NCBI GenBank assembly: GCA_965656875.1
Contig: CBFHMJ010000011.1
Coordinates: forward strand, 1-64,000
Direction of reading: 5' to 3'
From: CBFHMJ01 sp965656875
GTDB taxonomy: Bacteria > Pseudomonadota > Gammaproteobacteria > Enterobacterales > Alteromonadaceae
Length of the DNA stretch: 64,000 nt
Positions 61,626-64,000 of the stretch are shown piece after piece. Within the stretch, counting starts at the first letter, position 1; each line of letters opens with the position of its first letter. The notes beneath the pieces were generated by a model. The model was not told the origin of the DNA and made no database searches. It was given only the letters and a program-made list of their open reading frames with translations. The translations under genes were made by a program, and so were the position numbers.

Positions 61626-62126
61626 ATGTCTCATTATCCGCAAGAACGAAAAGATGCAATATTGAAGAAGTTGTTACCTCCGTACTCTCGAACGGTAGCG
61701 GAAGTCGCAAAAGAAGAAGGCATCAGTGAAGCCACCCTGTACAATTGGCGAAAACAACTCAGAGACTCAGGAGCCGCAGTGCCAAACAGTAAGACCTCCG
61801 CCGGGCAATGGTCAGCTCAGACCAAACTGGCCATTGTCGCAGACACTTTTTCCATGACTGAACATGAATTGAGCCAGTACTGCCGGGAAAAAGGACTTTA
61901 TCCCGAGCAGGTTAAAGCATGGCGCGGTGACTGTATGCAAGGTTTCATGTCCAGTAAGGAGCGAGAAGCCGAAGCGAAAAGGCAAGCCAACGCTGATAAA
62001 CGAGAAATCAACGCATTAAAAAAAGAACTTCGCCATAAAGAAAAAGCCTTAGCTGAAGCAGCTGCCTTGTTGGTGTTGAGAAAAAAGTTGAGAGCCTTTT
62101 ACGGGGAAGAACCCGGGGACGATTAA
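61626..62126 (+). CDS. IS3-type transposase OrfA (helper)
   Basis: A 166-aa protein, MSHYPQERKDAILKKLLPPY at the start, with an HTH (VAEVAKEEGISEATLYNWRK), a second HTH-like segment (AIVADTFSMTEHELSQYCRE) and a Lys/Glu-rich coiled coil. It is longer than most OrfA proteins, as in IS3 members with a double HTH. ATG 61626 is chosen over an upstream TTG within the IS end. Confidence 0.88.
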   Translation: MSHYPQERKDAILKKLLPPYSRTVAEVAKEEGISEATLYNWRKQLRDSGAAVPNSKTSAGQWSAQTKLAIVADTFSMTEHELSQYCREKGLYPEQVKAWRGDCMQGFMSSKEREAEAKRQANADKREINALKKELRHKEKALAEAAALLVLRKKLRAFYGEEPGDD

Positions 62127-62377
62127 CCTCAACCGATGAAAGGCACCGCCTGATTGCGCTTATACACGAAGCCCGCCAAAACGGATGCAGACTGATGCGA
62201 GAACAGTGCTTTAGTCAGCCACTGGTTCTGCATTCAGATAACGGTGCCCCCATGAAATCATTGACGCTAAAAGCGAAAATGGAAGAGCTGGGCATAACGC
62301 CATCCTATAGCCGTCCACGGGTTGAGACCTTCGTTAACTGGTACAACAGCGAGCATAAACACAGTCGTCTGAATTAA
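62102..62377 (+). pseudogene. IS3 OrfB remnant with internal deletions
   Basis: Pieces of an OrfB in one frame: TSTDERHRLIALIHEARQNG (N-terminal), then directly VLHSDNGAPMKSLTLKAKME (second DDE Asp), then PSYSRPRV joined to ETFVNWYNSEHKHSRLN (C-terminus). The regions with the first Asp and the Glu of the DDE triad are missing, so the transposase is dead. Confidence 0.88.
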
Positions 62378-62575
62378 AGTGTTGATGGCGCACAAAAGAC
62401 AAAGGCCAGAGCGCTGGTCACGAAATGTCAGGAACTGTGAGCCAGTCTCAGAGGTGCATCTGAATCCAGAGAAAGAAGCTGCTTGAGAATTAAGCAAGTA
62501 GTGACAACCACCCTGAAAAACGCCGCGACATGAAGATGAATTTGAGGTTTAACACGTTATTTCATTTAAAAATCG

Positions 62576-63625
62576 TTATCTTAGTTCTTTAATATTTTTT
62601 AGAGATGGGCCTGATAAAAACCGCTCAAAACTCTCCGCAAGACGTTCAGTTTCCCGTAAGACTTTTTGCCAGTATGGGATGCGAACGTCCGGTGTCAGCT
62701 CGGTGAAATCTTTACGATCCGGAATTTTGCTAAATGGCAGGGCCTGAATAAAGGCGTCGGATGGCACCAGCATCACGATATTGTCGTAATTTTCCCGGGC
62801 AACACTCCTTTTTAATGATTTATCAAACCAGCCTGCTTTGGGTTGGGCGTTGAAATGTGGGTATAACACCAGTCCATCTTGCCGGGCGAGTTGAATATCG
62901 AAGTGGTAATCAAGAATACCGCCATCCCGATACATGCCTTTTGGTGCGCCAGGAATATCGCGAATGCCTTGCATCACCAACGGAATAGAGCCGGAGGCGA
63001 GTAGGGCGCTGCTCAGATTGTCGGTGGTTAAATCAATGTAGTGAGTCGTGAACTGACAAGGATCTTTAATGGTCAGTTCGCTGGCTGGGTGTTTAAACAC
63101 ATAGCGTTCGTACTGGCCGTTAAGTAGGCGGCGGTCGATACGATTTGCCACATAACTTTTCACCAACCCGGCTAATTGAGTGAGCTTGCGTTCTGTACTG
63201 ACCAGGCCGTTGGCTTTGTTCACCAGAAAATGGGCTTTAAACACCGGGTTACTGATAATCTCCGCCGCGCCGTTCTCCCCCAACATGTAATCAAGCAATT
63301 CCACGGCTTTACCGGTGATTTCGCCTGGTGTGGCGTTAGCAGAGTAAACGGTTTCTGAGTAGGACTGCGCCATGCGAGAAACGGCGGCAACCGGGTCGTT
63401 TTGGGCAAAACAGGCGGAACGAAACGCGCCAGCGGAAGAACCGACTAAATCTAACGGCGTGGTTCGTCCGGCAAAAAATTCACCGAACAGGTATTTGTCG
63501 AGACCAAATAACGAAAACCACTTAGGACCACCGCTAGCACCTAAAAAGGCAGTAAACAGTGATTGATCAAAGCCGTGTTTTTTGATGGTTTTCAGTGCGG
63601 AGGGGCCTGCGTAGATGTCTAACAA
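62576..63625 (-). CDS. Patatin-like phospholipase
   Basis: A 349-aa patatin-family lipid acyl hydrolase. Catalytic dyad: Ser in the nucleophile elbow VGSSAGAFRS (GxSxG, ~residue 65) and Asp in RDGGILDYHFD (~233). The oxyanion loop is in LGASGGPKWFSL. No signal peptide. It cleaves acyl groups from membrane lipids; role in the cell unknown. It stands alone, just outside the IS-bounded island, with base composition like the rest of the replicon. Confidence 0.9.
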   Translation of the reverse strand: MLDIYAGPSALKTIKKHGFDQSLFTAFLGASGGPKWFSLFGLDKYLFGEFFAGRTTPLDLVGSSAGAFRSACFAQNDPVAAVSRMAQSYSETVYSANATPGEITGKAVELLDYMLGENGAAEIISNPVFKAHFLVNKANGLVSTERKLTQLAGLVKSYVANRIDRRLLNGQYERYVFKHPASELTIKDPCQFTTHYIDLTTDNLSSALLASGSIPLVMQGIRDIPGAPKGMYRDGGILDYHFDIQLARQDGLVLYPHFNAQPKAGWFDKSLKRSVARENYDNIVMLVPSDAFIQALPFSKIPDRKDFTELTPDVRIPYWQKVLRETERLAESFERFLSGPSLKNIKELR

Positions 63626-63730
63626 GGTTAATTCCTGTTCCCGGGTTGATAGGTTGGTTGGGGATAATCTATGGATTTTTCAGGATTGTCAAAAAAGAAA
63701 AAATCAGGGGATGTTTTGTCTGTGTCTGGC

Positions 63731-63818
63731 TTATTCACCTCACTTAATGAGGTGAATAATTTGCTAATCGCCTCATTAAGTGATTTGATTAGGCTATCTA
63801 TTCACCTCATTATGTAGA
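63731..63818. promoter_or_regulatory. Palindromic operator set before the fic gene
   Basis: A perfect 12-bp-arm palindrome TTATTCACCTCA-CTTAA-TGAGGTGAATAA (63731-63759). The reversed half-site CACCTCATTAAGTG recurs as CGCCTCATTAAGTG (63769-63782) and CACCTCATTATGT (63804-63816), the last only 14 bp before the fic ATG. Arrangement suggests a repressor operator and probable autoregulation or an associated regulator. Confidence 0.75.
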
Positions 63819-63829
63819 CATTATCTGAT

Positions 63830-64000
63830 ATGTGGATTTGGCAGCAGGCGAACTGGCCGGAATTTTTCTGGGATAACGTTACGATCATGCCGTTATTGCA
63901 GGAAGTTCGATTGAATCAGGGGATATTAATTGGCAAGGCGAAAGGGCGGAGCTTATCTGAGCATGAAGCGATGTTGAGTACCTTGTTGGCGAATATTGTT
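63830..64000 (+). CDS. Fic-family protein with DUF4172 N-terminus (partial)
   Basis: The first 57 codons of a protein running off the window: MWIWQQANWPEFFWDNVTIM, then PLLQEVRLNQGILIGKAKGR. This is the DUF4172 domain that precedes Fic domains (typically ~370 aa in all). The catalytic part lies beyond the window. Such Fic proteins modify targets by AMPylation and usually carry the inhibitory helix in the same chain. The palindromic operator lies directly upstream. Confidence 0.85.
   Translation, partial: MWIWQQANWPEFFWDNVTIMPLLQEVRLNQGILIGKAKGRSLSEHEAMLSTLLANIV

Larger units (their letters stand above)
61561..62518 (+). mobile_element. Decayed IS3-type insertion sequence
   Basis: Left end TGGCAGGATAGTTGTCACT (61567-61585) and right end, reversed, TTTCAGGGTGGTTGTCACT (62500-62518) pair imperfectly. 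The element has an intact orfA and a heavily deleted orfB. About 125 bp of its left end recurs inverted at 53491-53616. Confidence 0.85.

Noticed and set aside
1..64000. tRNA and rRNA genes
   Set aside because: None recognised on reading; no cloverleaf with CCA end or rRNA signature was noticed.

Overview
The window looks like a stretch of a secondary replicon (chromid or megaplasmid) from a marine-type gammaproteobacterium. Supporting this are a parA-parB pair followed by an iteron-rich origin and its own replication initiator (about 21.2-25.6 kb). The gene families are also typical of gammaproteobacteria: OxyR with AhpC/AhpF, NhaA, AsmA, Tus, and lipoproteins with classic lipoboxes. Base composition is moderate, except for a visibly AT-rich island at 53.6-61.5 kb. 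No species is claimed.

Layout. 0-1 kb: a partial reading frame running into a GC-rich hexanucleotide repeat at the window edge. 1-11 kb: assorted metabolic and envelope genes (beta-lactamase-fold lipoprotein, LysR regulator, pirin, DoxX, NhaA, DUF4384 lipoprotein, secreted beta-helix protein, GST, EamA exporter). 11-20 kb: peroxide defence (ahpC with a recognisable OxyR site, ahpF, and oxyR further along), enclosing a four-gene leftward ureide operon (amidase, HpxW-like, PucG-like, AllC-like). 20-28 kb: the replicon core, with parA, parB, an origin with five GATC-led iterons and three DnaA boxes, the initiator gene, and close by a divergent Tus (replication terminator) homologue. A 24-bp motif is shared by the regions upstream of the initiator and tus.

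28-37 kb: small conserved proteins, two secreted metalloproteases of different clans (metzincin and M35), cold-shock protein, AsmA-like protein and an orphan HsdS-like half subunit. A lipoprotein repeats the N-terminal domain of the M35 protease. 37.7-43.3 kb: a four-gene unit coding a GMC oxidoreductase with its small subunit, a VioB-type ferritin-like protein and a phospholipase-C-type phosphoesterase, all without obvious signal peptides. 43.4-44.4 kb: a Fic toxin pseudogene broken by a 286-bp MITE-like element and a nonsense codon, next to an intact antitoxin.

44.8-53.4 kb: the most novel-looking unit, a compact rightward operon. It codes a Gly/Gln-rich secreted protein, a lipoprotein, two membrane-anchored PEGA-type proteins (one ending in a formylglycine-generating-enzyme fold), a 40-residue membrane peptide, an ExbB/TolQ/MotA-type proton channel, and two von Willebrand A proteins. 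The single N-terminal helix of each VWA protein resembles that of ExbD. I infer an ion-driven envelope machine in which VWA domains replace the usual ExbD/MotB periplasmic domain.

53.5-62.5 kb: an AT-rich island lying between two inward-facing copies of the same IS3-type terminus. It carries a SIS isomerase, a NodU-type carbamoyltransferase, a histidine phosphatase, a further IS3 element with a nonsense-mutated transposase, and a 1197-residue SIR2-STAND protein (Avs5-like anti-phage defence). 62.5-64 kb: a patatin-like phospholipase and the start of a DUF4172 Fic protein preceded by a perfect 12-bp palindrome and two further copies of its half-site.
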